Positions 8,581-18,100 of a DNA stretch of 20,751 bases are shown one piece after another. Every line of letters begins with the position of its first letter. The first letter of the stretch is position 1. The notes under the pieces were generated by a model. That model did no database searches and was not told the origin of the DNA. It worked only from the letters and a program-made list of their open reading frames with translations. The translations under genes and the position numbers were made by a program. Source of the DNA: Nemertoderma westbladi (Eukaryota; Xenacoelomorpha; Nemertodermatida; Nemertodermatidae); the NCBI GenBank assembly GCA_032718475.1, contig JAUCBJ010005221.1, forward strand, positions 1 to 20,751, read 5' to 3'.

Positions 8581-11017
8581 TTACAAAGCAACGCCCCCAG
8601 CGGAACCGGGGTGGTGTCCATTCCGACTGTGCAGTCTTGGTGAGGGTTGTCCTAACAACGAGGCGATCAACCTTGGGAGCGACGGAATTGCTGAGGACCT
8701 ACCGGTTTGGCTCTCCTTCCGACTGCACGAGAGGAGTTCGGATATCCCGGAGGAACGGCGCGGGTGTCTGCGATCGGTGGCCACGGATGACGCTGATTCC
8801 ACGCGACTCAGATCCAGCGAGCGGCCCTTCTCCTTGCGGTGTATGAGACTCCACCGACGGCGACGGGCCCGACGGCCGCCCACCGCGCCCGGACACTCGA
8901 CCACGTGCTCCGGCGACTGCGGGAGACTCCGACACGCCGGGATCCACGGCTGGCGACCGCTCCGGGGCGAGCCGGACGACTCGCTGGCCGGGATCCACGG
9001 CTGCCGACCGCTCCGGGGCGAGCCGGACGACTCACTGTCGCCGAGTCGCGCCAGAAGATCGCACGAGACGTAGTGCGGGGCCTCGTCGGGTGACGTCGTC
9101 GACACAGAGGGGCGGCATGACGTCACAACTACGTCGTAAGTTCGAGAGCTACTTGATTGCTTAGCAACAGGTTGATCGGCGTCTTTAGTTGAGGTAGCAA
9201 CGGAATATTGACCAATCTGATTGGATTCCTGAGAAACTCGGCGAAGAGACTCCACATCGCAATCACCGCCGAATGAGTTGGGCGGGATGGAGTGCGTGGG
9301 AGTTTTCGCCTTGAGCTGCATGTGTATTACGATCTCGAATCGTTTCCGGGAGTTTGGGCTGACCTTCTCGATGCCGTCGGGTTGCACCTCCCCAGGATCG
9401 GTTCCCTCGAGCAGCCGAGGCCGGACGGCCGATAATCGTGCCTCCCGTGTTCTACTGGGCGACGGATCGCAGCTGCTAGCCGCGAGGTTGTACGAGGTTC
9501 TCACGCTGAACTCTAGTGAGGTCTCATCGCATGCGATACTGTGCCGCGCGGATGAATGTTTGGCGGCGCCGGTTGTGGGACCCTTCCTGCGTCGACGAGG
9601 CGGAGGGATGGGCTGGTCCATCATCGGGTTGAATTCCTCCATTATCGGAGGGATTGAATCCACTTCCACCGGCGGTGGTCTATCTGGAGAACCGTTGGTG
9701 TCAGGTACGTGGGGACCCAAGGAATCTGTTTCCTTATCAGAGTTAGATAGTTTCAGCGGAACTTCTGACTGTAATAGTGATCCTTGATATTTACATTTAT
9801 CACCTGTAACAGCTGGATCACATTCGTTATTATCATATTTTTTAGAAACTCGTTCAATGCAATCTAATGCCCCAACTCGACCATCGCTACCCAACTCATT
9901 TGGGATAGAGTCATCTAAAATACATTTATCATCACAACCTACAACACCGCCCCCCACATTAACGCTGTCCACGACAACGCCACCATCATTACCCGGCACT
10001 ACGAATTGGTCACTTAGTTGCGCGTTTTCGTCAACTTTCGGGCAGTTATTCCGCACCCATAATTGAATATCGGTAAGAAAGTTATCAATTGTATTCATAT
10101 CCTCGTCGACTTGTAGTCCATCATCACCCGGTGGTTCCACGGTCAGGTCGAGATCGTCCGTATTGGTTACCACGGTCAGGTCGAGATCGTCCGTATTGGT
10201 TACTTTACCAACTTTCTCAATGGTTTCTCTATCAACGTCGTCTTCGTCACCGCTAAACGCGTCGACTTCACTGACTACCAGAGGGACCCTGACGTTTATA
10301 ACCTCATCATGGAGTCCCTCGTCAAAGTCCCCGATGAAATCGTCGCACTTGGCGTCGAGTTTCCGTAGTTCAGGAGCGGTGTCGCCTCGCTTCATATCGC
10401 CGCCTCCGAAGTGGAAGTTCGGGCTCATATCGGCGCCGTCCGGGGAGGTACGACGGAGTTTAGCGATGCCCTGAGCCCACTCCTCGTCGTTCAATGAGTC
10501 ATCGGATTCGGCGGAGCGTAGAGCCGGCATGCTCGAGGTGATATCGGGAGCGGCGGAGGCGCTCGGCAGCTTCAGAATGTTGTCGCAGCTGAGGATCATC
10601 TCGGAAACGCCGGTGGAACCGGTGGAGATGATGGAGAAACCGCGTGACTGTTTGGGGAGATTGTTACATGGGACGCGGTGGGAAGGATGGAGGACGGGTG
10701 GGTGGGGGCCCGTGGGTTGGTGGACCGTGGGGTGTGGGGCTGTAGGGTAGGGGACCGTGGGGTAGACCGGAACAGTTCGTAGACCTAAGGGTCGCTCAAC
10801 CTGCGACCTCAGGGAGTCTGTCTGTCGGCCAGGCGGTGACCCGCCCAGGATTGTTGCCACCGGGGATAGACGCATGCCACTGTGTTCGGTTGTCGAATAG
10901 TCTATGGAGTGGCTCTTTGTGATCCTGGGACGCACTGTTTCTAACGGCGCCGGGTATCTGTCGAAACGAACGCATTCCTGGAATATTGTATGTTTGAGAC
11001 AGACAACAGTAGAACAT
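8581..11017 (-). CDS. CDKL5-like: CDKL5-like kinase, last exon: end of kinase domain and long disordered tail
   Basis: A strong acceptor (pyrimidine-rich tract then TTGCAG, minus strand) precedes 11017, and the frame stays open for 811 codons to a TAA at 8581-8583. The first base completes the Arg codon left by the donor at 20372. The next 22 residues (CSTVVCLKHTIFQECVRFDR, then YP) align with the end of the CDKL5 kinase domain, sharing T, CL, H, FQ, DR and P in register. The rest is low-complexity: a Pro/His-rich stretch near residues 81-112, acidic and Ser-rich segments, PIPPPRRRRKG near 465-475 and a basic cluster RRARRRRW near 713-722. Two in-frame tandem duplications occur (11 and 17 residues). 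CDKL5 proteins also have long disordered tails, but no tail motif could be matched. The exon is more GC-rich than its flanks. Confidence 0.72.
8940..9041 (-). repeat. 51-bp in-frame tandem duplication in the CDKL5-like tail
   Basis: Two nearly identical 51-bp copies, starting at 8940 and 8991, encode SESSGSPRSGRQPWIPA twice in a row. The copies differ at very few bases, so the duplication is recent or homogenised. It lengthens a Ser/Arg/Pro-rich disordered segment by 17 residues and keeps the frame. Confidence 0.9.
10138..10203 (-). repeat. 33-bp in-frame tandem duplication in the CDKL5-like tail
   Basis: Two essentially identical 33-bp copies start at 10138 and 10171 and encode VTNTDDLDLTV twice within the acidic part of the tail. 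The frame is kept. Confidence 0.9.
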
Positions 11018-11288
11018 CTGCAACAAATGAATAGGAAAGGTTAAATAATGGGCAATTGTAGGCAAACTCGTGAATAAGATAAACTAGATAATATGTTTAA
11101 TTTTGGTACATATCATTAATAATCTCTCATTTTGGGAGGATCAAAGCTATACTGAATGTCTTGTCTACTGGTGCAATATCGATGGTGACACGTCTTCCTA
11201 CTACGATCGGCATGTTGGATTGCAGCTGCAATGCAGCTGCTATCTCGTATAGGTTTGTCAATTATATATACAGTATATTACATAAATA
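11018..11288. other. Start of the large intron: branch/acceptor region
   Basis: Intronic for the minus-strand CDKL5-like gene. The acceptor AG is at 11019-11018, preceded by a pyrimidine-rich stretch read on the minus strand. Near 11222-11240 the word GCAGCTGC occurs twice. No coding sequence was recognised. Confidence 0.5.
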
Positions 11289-11500
11289 TTAAGAATGCAG
11301 TGCCGGCTTGTCGACAAAATTGCGCCACCACAACTTCCTATCACCCATGACATTTGCTAGATTATCCGCATCTTCAAGGCCAGTGTCCTTTAAGATTTTT
11401 CTCAAGAAAGTCATGGGCTGTCCACCATGCTTATTCACTCCATGAGGCTGCAAAAGTACAAGATTATGCACTGGCTGGTCCTCACGGCAAATCAATGACC
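11289..11500 (-). pseudogene. Relic of a LINE reverse transcriptase C-terminus
   Basis: The minus-strand frame reads DQPVHNLVLLQPHG, then GGQPMTFLRKILKDTGLED and GDRKLWWRNFV. This is the typical last segment of APE-type LINE polyproteins of the jockey/CR1 kind, in which a GRPxxTFxxxLxxDTGL block is followed by MxDRxxW. Only about 70 codons survive, with no RT or endonuclease domain nearby. A related relic of the same family lies in the opposite orientation at 17690-17850. Neither belongs to the full-length LINE between them, whose C-terminus is different. Confidence 0.6.
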
Positions 11501-12098
11501 TGCAAAGCGGAGGCGGTTCCGTTCAAGTGTAAAACTTCTTCCAAACAAATTAGGAGAAAGTTTGAAAGCGAGAAACTTGGAAGTACCCACTAACTAAAGA
11601 GTTCAAACAGAAACCATCGCTTTTTCAAATTTTATCTCATTAAGATTTGTATTAAAATGAAGGCGATGATGGTGTGGAGGCGGGGGGGGGGGGTTAGATT
11701 AAGACACAAATTTCAAGTTCCAGGACGTGGTGTACAGTGTACATAATATAGTGAATTAAAAATTAAAATAATTAATAGAGTAACAAAATCGCAACAAAAA
11801 AGCTATCGGCTTCCCAACGGACATTAGCCATCAAGTTAATGAACTAAAGGAAAAACCCTTAAGCACTCAAATTATCACTTTTTATGATGACACTACACTA
11901 GTACTCGACTGTTGGCTCATTCAAAACGCTATCATCGATGTTGTCGCCGTCGGGATAATCCGTTGATTAATTCTACAGATTCTACAAAATACTGTACGGG
12001 TGGGGGGTTGTCTCAATTTAACCCATGGGATATAACTAAACGACTACTACAACTACAATATCGAACGAGGTAGGATATGATTGTGAATAATCTCTTAT
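11501..12098. other. Intronic sequence with a short G run
   Basis: No gene was recognised. It contains 12 consecutive G at 11682-11693. The sequence lies in the large intron of the CDKL5-like gene and may include part of the 5' region of the plus-strand LINE. Confidence 0.4.
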
Positions 12099-12275
12099 AG
12101 GTTTGTCCAGTTAGGTCACGTTTGCTTCTCCACACGATGACATTTATGTGTAATACGATCGATCCGTGTAGGTTTGTTCATTTGGGTCACGTTTGGTTTG
12201 CCAGACGCTGATTCGTTCTATGTCATTGACCCCAACTCTCACCAGCTCATATGTGTAATAGGTTCGAAACGTAAC
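12099..12275 (+). repeat. Imperfect tandem repeat upstream of the LINE
   Basis: AGGTTTGTCCAGTTAGGTCA (12099) recurs as AGGTTTGTTCATTTGGGTCA (12170), and both copies continue with CGTTTG, a CCA(C/G)ACG word and, later, TATGTGTAATA(C/G)G. The second copy has an insertion of about 40 bp. It could be monomer-like 5' UTR repeats of the LINE, but the LINE's 5' end was not defined. Confidence 0.5.
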
Positions 12276-12314
12276 TGTTTAGCCAACCAGATCCCGATTT
12301 GCATAATGTCTGGC

Positions 12315-12322
12315 TATAAAAG
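12315..12322 (+). promoter_or_regulatory. TATA-box-like element
   Basis: TATAAAAG lies at 12315-12322, followed about 20-30 bases later by TCACTTTCCTCCCCTC, which could act as an initiator and pyrimidine-rich start region. It lies 270-300 bp before LINE ORF1 and on the same strand. Most LINEs use TATA-less internal promoters, so it may be incidental. Confidence 0.3.
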
Positions 12323-12527
12323 GCGATGTTTCGTCACTTTCCTCCCCTCTTGCATCTTTACCATCTGCCTGCGGAAGCCCCTGACCTTTACAACAACAGT
12401 AAAACATTTTCTATTTTTAGCGGCATTTTTATCTGTAATAATGCACCCTAAAAATATTATTAATATTTTTAGCTACCGGTACTGTATATATTAACGTATA
12501 TACTCTTAAACACTGACTGCTGGACTG

Positions 12528-12544
12528 CTACTGTCAGACAGTAG
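12528..12544. repeat. 17-bp palindrome before LINE ORF1
   Basis: CTACTGTC and GACAGTAG are perfect reverse complements around a single A. Shortly after comes GTAGGCCTAC, a 10-bp palindrome. They lie 40-70 bases before the first ATG of ORF1 and may be part of the LINE 5' UTR. Confidence 0.6.
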
Positions 12545-12583
12545 GCAGGTAGGCCTACTGGTCCGTAGCTACTGTCAGACTGT

Positions 12584-13501
12584 ATGTATAACCGGTATTC
12601 AAGCCTCAGTATGAGTGAAACTGGAGTTAGTGGAGATTGTCCGGATAGACAATCAAATCAAATCAGTCAAATGGAGACAGATAGTCTTAATATACGAATA
12701 ATGAGACAAATGTCACGAGAACAGCTACTCAGGAAATACAACAAAGATAAACTTGCGGAAGCAATCGTGCGAAGCGGTAGCTTCGCCGGAACTCAGGAAG
12801 ATTCTGGAATCAGTTTAGAAACACTAACGTCCGTACTACAGGATAACAATGAAGTCCTTGTTAAGAAAATTAAGGAAGATCTATATGCTGAATTAAATGA
12901 TAAGATCGACGAGAAAATAGACGCAGCTACTACAGCGATTAGATCGGAAATGGACGAGAAGTTCGAAGAGTTTAACGAAAAGCTTAAGTCATCCAACGCG
13001 GGGAGTGGTGCCGAAGCAGTGGCGGTAGTTGTTGCCAATCGTGTCAAGCTACGAAATCAATCTAGTGTACTCGAAATAGCTCAAGAGATCATTAGTACAA
13101 TAAAGTCGGGTATAAAGGTACTGTCGGCTGAGCGTATTGGCTTTGGTTACCGCACGGGAGAAGGCAATCAATCATCAGACCAAACTGTTTCTCTACGAGT
13201 CGTCCTGGAAACTGAGCAAGATCGTTTAGGGATATTGAAAGCTAAAAGTGCGCTCCGTGGCACTAAATTTAAGTCAGTGTTTGTGACACATGAGAAAACT
13301 AAGGCCGAGCTCACTGCGGAACGCAACGTGAGGAAGATTCTGCATTCCCAACCCTTCAAAGGAGGTTCTTTGGTAATAAATGCTGATGGAATCGTCGTTG
13401 ATCGGAGAGTTCCGGTTGTATCTCAAACTGGTGCGAATGGAATTTCCCGGGGAGGGGTCGGTAGCGCTAGTATGGGTGCGGAAACGAATAGTACCGATTA
13501 G
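12584..13501 (+). CDS. LINE ORF1 protein
   Basis: The protein has 305 residues from the first ATG. The tenth codon (12611) is another ATG with a purine at -3 or nearby and could be the true start. After a Ser/Gln-rich N-terminus, residues about 85-140 are rich in charged heptads (KKIKEDLYAELNDKIDEKID, then EMDEKFEEFNEKLKS) and look like a coiled coil. This is followed by a region with RVVLETEQDRLGILKAK and TAERNVRKILHSQPF, resembling the RNA-binding and C-terminal domains of L1-type ORF1 proteins. No CCHC zinc knuckle is seen. Such proteins trimerise, coat the element's RNA and act as nucleic-acid chaperones. It ends with GAT TAG, and the ORF2 frame continues in the same register. Confidence 0.8.
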   Translation: MYNRYSSLSMSETGVSGDCPDRQSNQISQMETDSLNIRIMRQMSREQLLRKYNKDKLAEAIVRSGSFAGTQEDSGISLETLTSVLQDNNEVLVKKIKEDLYAELNDKIDEKIDAATTAIRSEMDEKFEEFNEKLKSSNAGSGAEAVAVVVANRVKLRNQSSVLEIAQEIISTIKSGIKVLSAERIGFGYRTGEGNQSSDQTVSLRVVLETEQDRLGILKAKSALRGTKFKSVFVTHEKTKAELTAERNVRKILHSQPFKGGSLVINADGIVVDRRVPVVSQTGANGISRGGVGSASMGAETNSTD

Positions 13502-16500
13502 GACTCATGCCCCTTGCCAAACTGTTTGACATTTGCCACATATAATGTAAATGGGTGGACTTTAAACAATAAGGCATTGAGACAAGAAATACTCGTTCGA
13601 GAGAATATTGATGTAGCTATTATTACTGAAACTCATAATTTACCAGAAGAAGATATTAGTTTTAAACTTGGTGAAAGTTATTATAAATGGATAGGTCATC
13701 CAAGGACAATCGTACATAAGCGTGCATCACACGCATTTGGTGGTGTGGGAATCTTTTTATCGCAACAAACTCTTGAGAGATATACTTATACAATTGTTGA
13801 CAAATCGTACGATGGCATACTCGGGATTAAACTCACCAGTCGATATAACGATGAAACCTTTCTTGTATTTGCGTGCTATCTACCGCCCGAAAACTCAACC
13901 TATGGACGGGATTCCGTTGAATTTTACAGTTCGCTGCTATCCTCTGTTTATTTATATGGCGAAGCCGTTGATCACATTTTAGCTGCAGGGGACATTAACG
14001 GTAGAGTTGGTAATTTGGCAGATGTCATTCTGGGTCTTGATGACGATAACATACCTCACCGCCTTCCCATTGATCCAGAGATTAACTCGCACGGTCAGTA
14101 TGCCAGTCTTATAGACTTTTGCAAAGAGAGCTGTATGTGCATCGCTAATGGAAGAATTACTCCTCAATACGATAATTTTACATCAATTCATACCAATGGA
14201 AGCTCAGTAGTTGACTACTTTCTACTAACTCATCACTCGCTCAAACAGTGTGATAAGCTGGAGGTTAAATCCGGCTCCGACCTAGTGACTAAACATAATT
14301 TAGCGCATCTTCTGTTTGGAAATAGCAAATTACCTGATCACTCTTTGGTAAAGTTAACATTTAATACTGACAATTTAGTGCAGAGTAACCTTGTCGACGA
14401 TAAACAAACTGATAGTCAAACTACTAACCATGGAGAAAGTAAGAAATGGCGAGTAAACGATATTCCCCCTGGGTTCATGCATTCTGAAACATGGTTTTGT
14501 ACTATAAGTTTACTTTGCCAACGTATTTTAGAGTTTAGGGAACATCAACTACATATTGACACAGTATACAATGATATCTGTGATGATATTTACGAAGAAA
14601 TGAAGTGTTACTTGCAACCCTCATCAGTGCAGAAATCTACGCGGAAACGTCTTAAAACAAATAAACCGTTCTGGGACGCTGATCTAACTGAACTGTGGAA
14701 AACTTATCATAAAAGTGAAAAACTACTACTTCAGGAAAAGAAGAACAAGGCTAGTAAAGCGCGGTTAGAATATCTACAAGACAATTTCAAAAAGTCCCGA
14801 CGAATATTCGATCGAACCCTGCGGAGGAAAGAACGTCAATATCAATGGCGCTCAAGGAATATAGTTGAAGAATTAAACACCAACGACCCGAAGCAATTCT
14901 GGAATTATCTGAAATCGCTTGGTCCGCGGAAAGATTCACGTATACCTTTCGAGGTAGAGAAAGATGGTGCAGTATCTAATGATCCCGCTGATGTTCTTAA
15001 TCACTGGAGAGAAGGCTTTAGTAATCTACTTAACGCCGACATAAACCCGCCCTCGCGACTACCTCCTGGTGTCTTTTCTAGTAACGGCGAAAATTGTGAA
15101 AATGTAAGTAACTCGAATGAGTTCGCTTCAACTGTTTCACGCGAACGTGAGCAATTGGAATGGGTTCTCGATTCCCCGGCCTACGATCCCGATTCACCAG
15201 AAAACTGCAGTATAACTAGCGAGGATGTCGCACGTGCTGCAAAGAAGCTCAAATTTAACAAGTCGGTCGGCCCTGATAGTATTCCAAATGAAATCCTGAA
15301 ACGAGAATCTTTAAACGATTTATTAGCAACTTTATTTGATTCCATTTTCAAGGAGGGTGTCGTCCCTAGTATCTGGCTGAAGGCAGTGATTAAGCCCATA
15401 CCTAAAAGCACAATGACAGATTTTACATCACCATCAAGTTATCGTGGTATAAGCTTACTTTCCTGTATGAGCAAACTTTATACAAGTATTTTAAATTCTA
15501 GAGTTTCAGAATTCTGCGATAAGAATAATACATTGGCGGAAGAGCAAAACGGGTTCAGAGCGGGTCGCTCGTGCGAAGATCATATTTACCTTTTACATTC
15601 TATTATAAGCAACCGAATAAATTCCAGCAAGTCTACTTTTGTAGCCTTCGTAGATTTTTCGAAAGCTTTTGATTGCGTAGATAGGGATTTGTTACTCTTT
15701 AGTTTACTTTCAGTTGGAATTGGCGGTAACTTGTATCGTAGTATAAAAGCCTTATACTCAGAAACTGTAGCCTCTGTTTTAGTTAATAATTATCAGACCT
15801 CCTGGTTTCGTACTTTAAAGGGTGTAAGGCAAGGTGATAATTTATCTCTGGCACTTTTTAATATTTTCATTAATAGTCTAATAGAGGATATAAAAGAGTG
15901 TAAATTAGGTGTTCAATTTGGTGATCTAATTTTCTCTATATTAGTTTATGCTGATGATGTGGTGCTTTTGGCTGAAACAGAATCTGATCTACAGTTACTT
16001 TTAAATTGTTTGCACCGCTGGACCCAGCGATGGAAAATGACTGTTAATATATCTAAATCAGAAATAATCCATTTTCGCGGAGTGCGTCGACCATTAACTG
16101 AGTTTAAATTTTATATTGGTGAATCAGCTGTAAAAATTGTACATGATTATAGGTATCTTGGTGTATTTTTTGACGAATTTCTAAAATTCGACAAAGCGAT
16201 TAAAACCTTAACAGACTCTGCTAAACGTGCATTTGGTGCAATAATTTCACGTTCTAAACTTGTTGGTGGTTTTTTCTATAATACATACACCTCTTTATAT
16301 AATTCATGCGTTTGTCCCATCCTGGATTATGCGTCTGGTGTTTGGGGGTATCTAGCTGCACCAGATATTGATACTGTACACCGAAAGGTGATGCGATCAT
16401 TCTTAGGTGTCCATAAGTTCACACCAAACTTGGCAGTTGAAGGTGAAATGGGCTGGATTTATCCTCAACACAGACGTTATCTTAGCTTGGCTAGGCGCTG

Positions 16501-17107
16501 GAACCGATTGGTGGAAATGACAGATGACCGTCTGCCTAAATAGATTTTTAATGTTGATCATGGTGACACCTCAGGGTGGTGCAATGAAATGCTAAGTATT
16601 TTCAAGGTGCTTAATTTTACAGACTCTTACCATAGGAAACTTAAGGTTAATTTAAATAATTTTAGCAAATCATGCGATAAATATTTTGAAGATAAGTGGA
16701 GTTCTGAATTAAAATCGAAACCTAAACTACGTACCTATATTAAATTTAAAAGTATTTTCGGTGCAGAGCAATATGTTGTTAATAAGTGTGTTACACGTAG
16801 CCAGCGCAGTCTAATGGCTCAATTCCGGTGTGGAGTTCTTCCTCTAGCGATCGAGGTGGGTCGGTTCCAGGGCAGGTGATTAGAAGACCGCATTTGCACT
16901 GTGTGCCGATCTGGCGAGATCGAGGATGAGGTCCACTTTCTGAGTGACTGTAGTGCTTTAGACCGCTCTTCTATACCACTAGATATACGTAAATTAAATA
17001 ATCAACAAAAACTTAAATATTTCATGTGCGATAATCAAGTTGGTGCGGTTAAATATTTATCTTCATTGTTTGATGAACGGAAAAATATATTGTACAATCA
17101 TTTGTAA
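13502..17107 (+). pseudogene. LINE ORF2: APE endonuclease and reverse transcriptase, two nonsense codons
   Basis: The frame runs from the codon after the ORF1 stop to a TAA at 17105-17107, interrupted in frame by TAG (16541-16543) and TGA (16877-16879). Numbering from the TTG at 13514, the endonuclease carries TYNVNG (about 9-14), ITETH with Glu39, GDINGR (about 159-164), a VVDYFLLT block near 233 and DHS near 275. The reverse transcriptase spans about 600-880, with VDFSKAFD near 713 and the catalytic YADD near 812-815. A CxxC...HxxxxC motif follows the TGA. All catalytic residues are present. No in-frame ATG occurs before about residue 205, inside the endonuclease, so expression must use readthrough or non-AUG reinitiation. 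The TGA may be a CpG decay of a CGA Arg codon. As it stands the protein would lose its C-terminal fifth. Confidence 0.9.
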
Positions 17108-17255
17108 TTGATTACTGATTTGTAAATTCGAATATTTTCTCTATCATATATTTCAGCTATATTCAGTTTTGTCTATAATTATAGTTATTCATCTCTCTTT
17201 TTAAATATATTTTTGTGTTATAGTGCTGTGCATTATTATAATCTGGTGTCTGGTA

Positions 17256-17283
17256 AGCCGCTAGCGGCTGGGGGCATGAGCCC
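17256..17283 (+). promoter_or_regulatory. Tandem hairpins at the LINE 3' end
   Basis: AGCCGCTAGCGGCT (17256-17269) is a perfect 14-bp palindrome. Two bases later GGGC-ATGA-GCCC (17272-17283) forms a second short stem. The TTCAA tail begins 12 bases further on. In several LINE families a 3' stem-loop next to the simple-repeat tail is recognised by the reverse transcriptase. That role here is inferred from position only. Confidence 0.55.
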
Positions 17284-17295
17284 ATGACATTAAAA

Positions 17296-17325
17296 TTCAA
17301 TTCAATTCATTCAATTCAATTCAAT
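17296..17325 (+). repeat. TTCAA-repeat tail of the LINE
   Basis: Six units of TTCAA, one of them TTCA, end the element in place of a poly(A) tail. Pentamer tails of this kind arise during target-primed reverse transcription in some LINE groups. Confidence 0.8.
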
Positions 17326-17329
17326 AAAT

Positions 17330-17689
17330 TAGTATTTCTGCAATTTCTCTAATATCTACACTCTGTATACTTAATAATTTACTTATAACTGATACTAATG
17401 AAATAATATAATAGTTGGCAGTTCACATCAGATTCTCAATGTTTTCACTCAACTTCCTAAATACAGTCCACTTCAAACTCTTAAACGGGAGGCGTCGCAT
17501 AGCCCTGCCACTTTAGAAACCAACGGATCGCGTGCAATCAACCTCTCAACTGCGCCGTTCCTCACATGATGATATAAGATCGAACGGGGTCGGACATGGT
17601 GATATAAGCATTTCTATTTATAGCATATATGAGGAGGGAGTTTAAAACAACATAAAGTGATTATTCATTGCACAAAAATATGATGTTGG
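17330..17689. other. Intronic sequence, nothing recognised
   Basis: AT-rich to mixed sequence between the LINE tail and the next relic. ACATGATGATATAAG and ACATGGTGATATAAG form a short direct repeat near 17566-17610. No gene was recognised. Confidence 0.4.
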
Positions 17690-17860
17690 CACAATCATTG
17701 GTTGCACCGGTATGGGGTTGCACAGCATCGCAGCTTCGCAGGACCAGTCTGTGCACAATTTTGTGCTTTGGCAGCCTCATGGAGAAAACAATCATTATTG
17801 TGGACAGCCCATCAGATTTTTTGACAATTCAATTGGAGCCTCAGAGGTAAATGATTGATT
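17690..17860 (+). pseudogene. Second relic of the LINE C-terminus family
   Basis: A plus-strand frame reads SQDQSVHNFVLWQPHGEN then CGQPIRFFDNSIGASE. It is homologous to the relic at 11289-11500 at both protein and DNA level (about three quarters of bases agree by eye over some 80 positions). The part with the DTGL and MxDRxxW blocks is degraded. The two relics lie in opposite orientations on either side of the full-length LINE. Confidence 0.55.
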
Positions 17861-18100
17861 ACCCCACGGCATGCTGGCATGATGGGTTGTTTTGTTACCT
17901 CTCTGACTAGATTGTCAAACCAATATGAGTACAGTTTAGTATGATAGTATATTGTATGGTAGCTGGGTAGTGCCACAGTAAGGTAGCGGTAGTTCTGTAA
18001 TTATACAGCTGTACCAGATCGGTCATCAGTAGTATATTACTGCAGTAGTACTGTTGTAGTACAGTAGACCGGCCACGGATGTTATACAGTTATATCTATA
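17861..18100 (+). promoter_or_regulatory. Presumed ACTR10 upstream region
   Basis: This is the 240 bp before the ACTR10 start codon. It is rich in GTAGTACTGT-type partial palindromes (18028-18065) and has no clear TATA box or 5' splice structure. That the promoter or 5' UTR lies here is only inferred from position. Confidence 0.3.

Larger units (their letters stand above)
12584..17325 (+). mobile_element. Near-complete APE-type non-LTR retrotransposon (LINE)
   Basis: One element carries ORF1 (RNA-binding type), ORF2 (APE endonuclease, reverse transcriptase, C-terminal zinc-knuckle-like motif), a 3' UTR with two hairpins and a TTCAA-repeat tail at 17296-17325. Only two internal stop codons break ORF2 and there are no frameshifts, so the copy is fairly young. 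The 5' boundary is not defined and may lie upstream of 12584. No target-site duplication was found. It lies antisense in the large intron of the CDKL5-like gene. The clade is not assigned. A two-ORF layout with a coiled-coil ORF1 is compatible with several LINE groups. Confidence 0.9.

Noticed and set aside
8637-10750. Plus-strand open frames of 69-169 codons opposite the CDKL5-like tail
   Set aside because: They are shadows of the GC-rich minus-strand coding exon. No family match or independent start context was seen.
13507-13545. ATG at 13507 as the ORF2 start
   Set aside because: It is in a different frame from ORF2 and stops after 12 codons.
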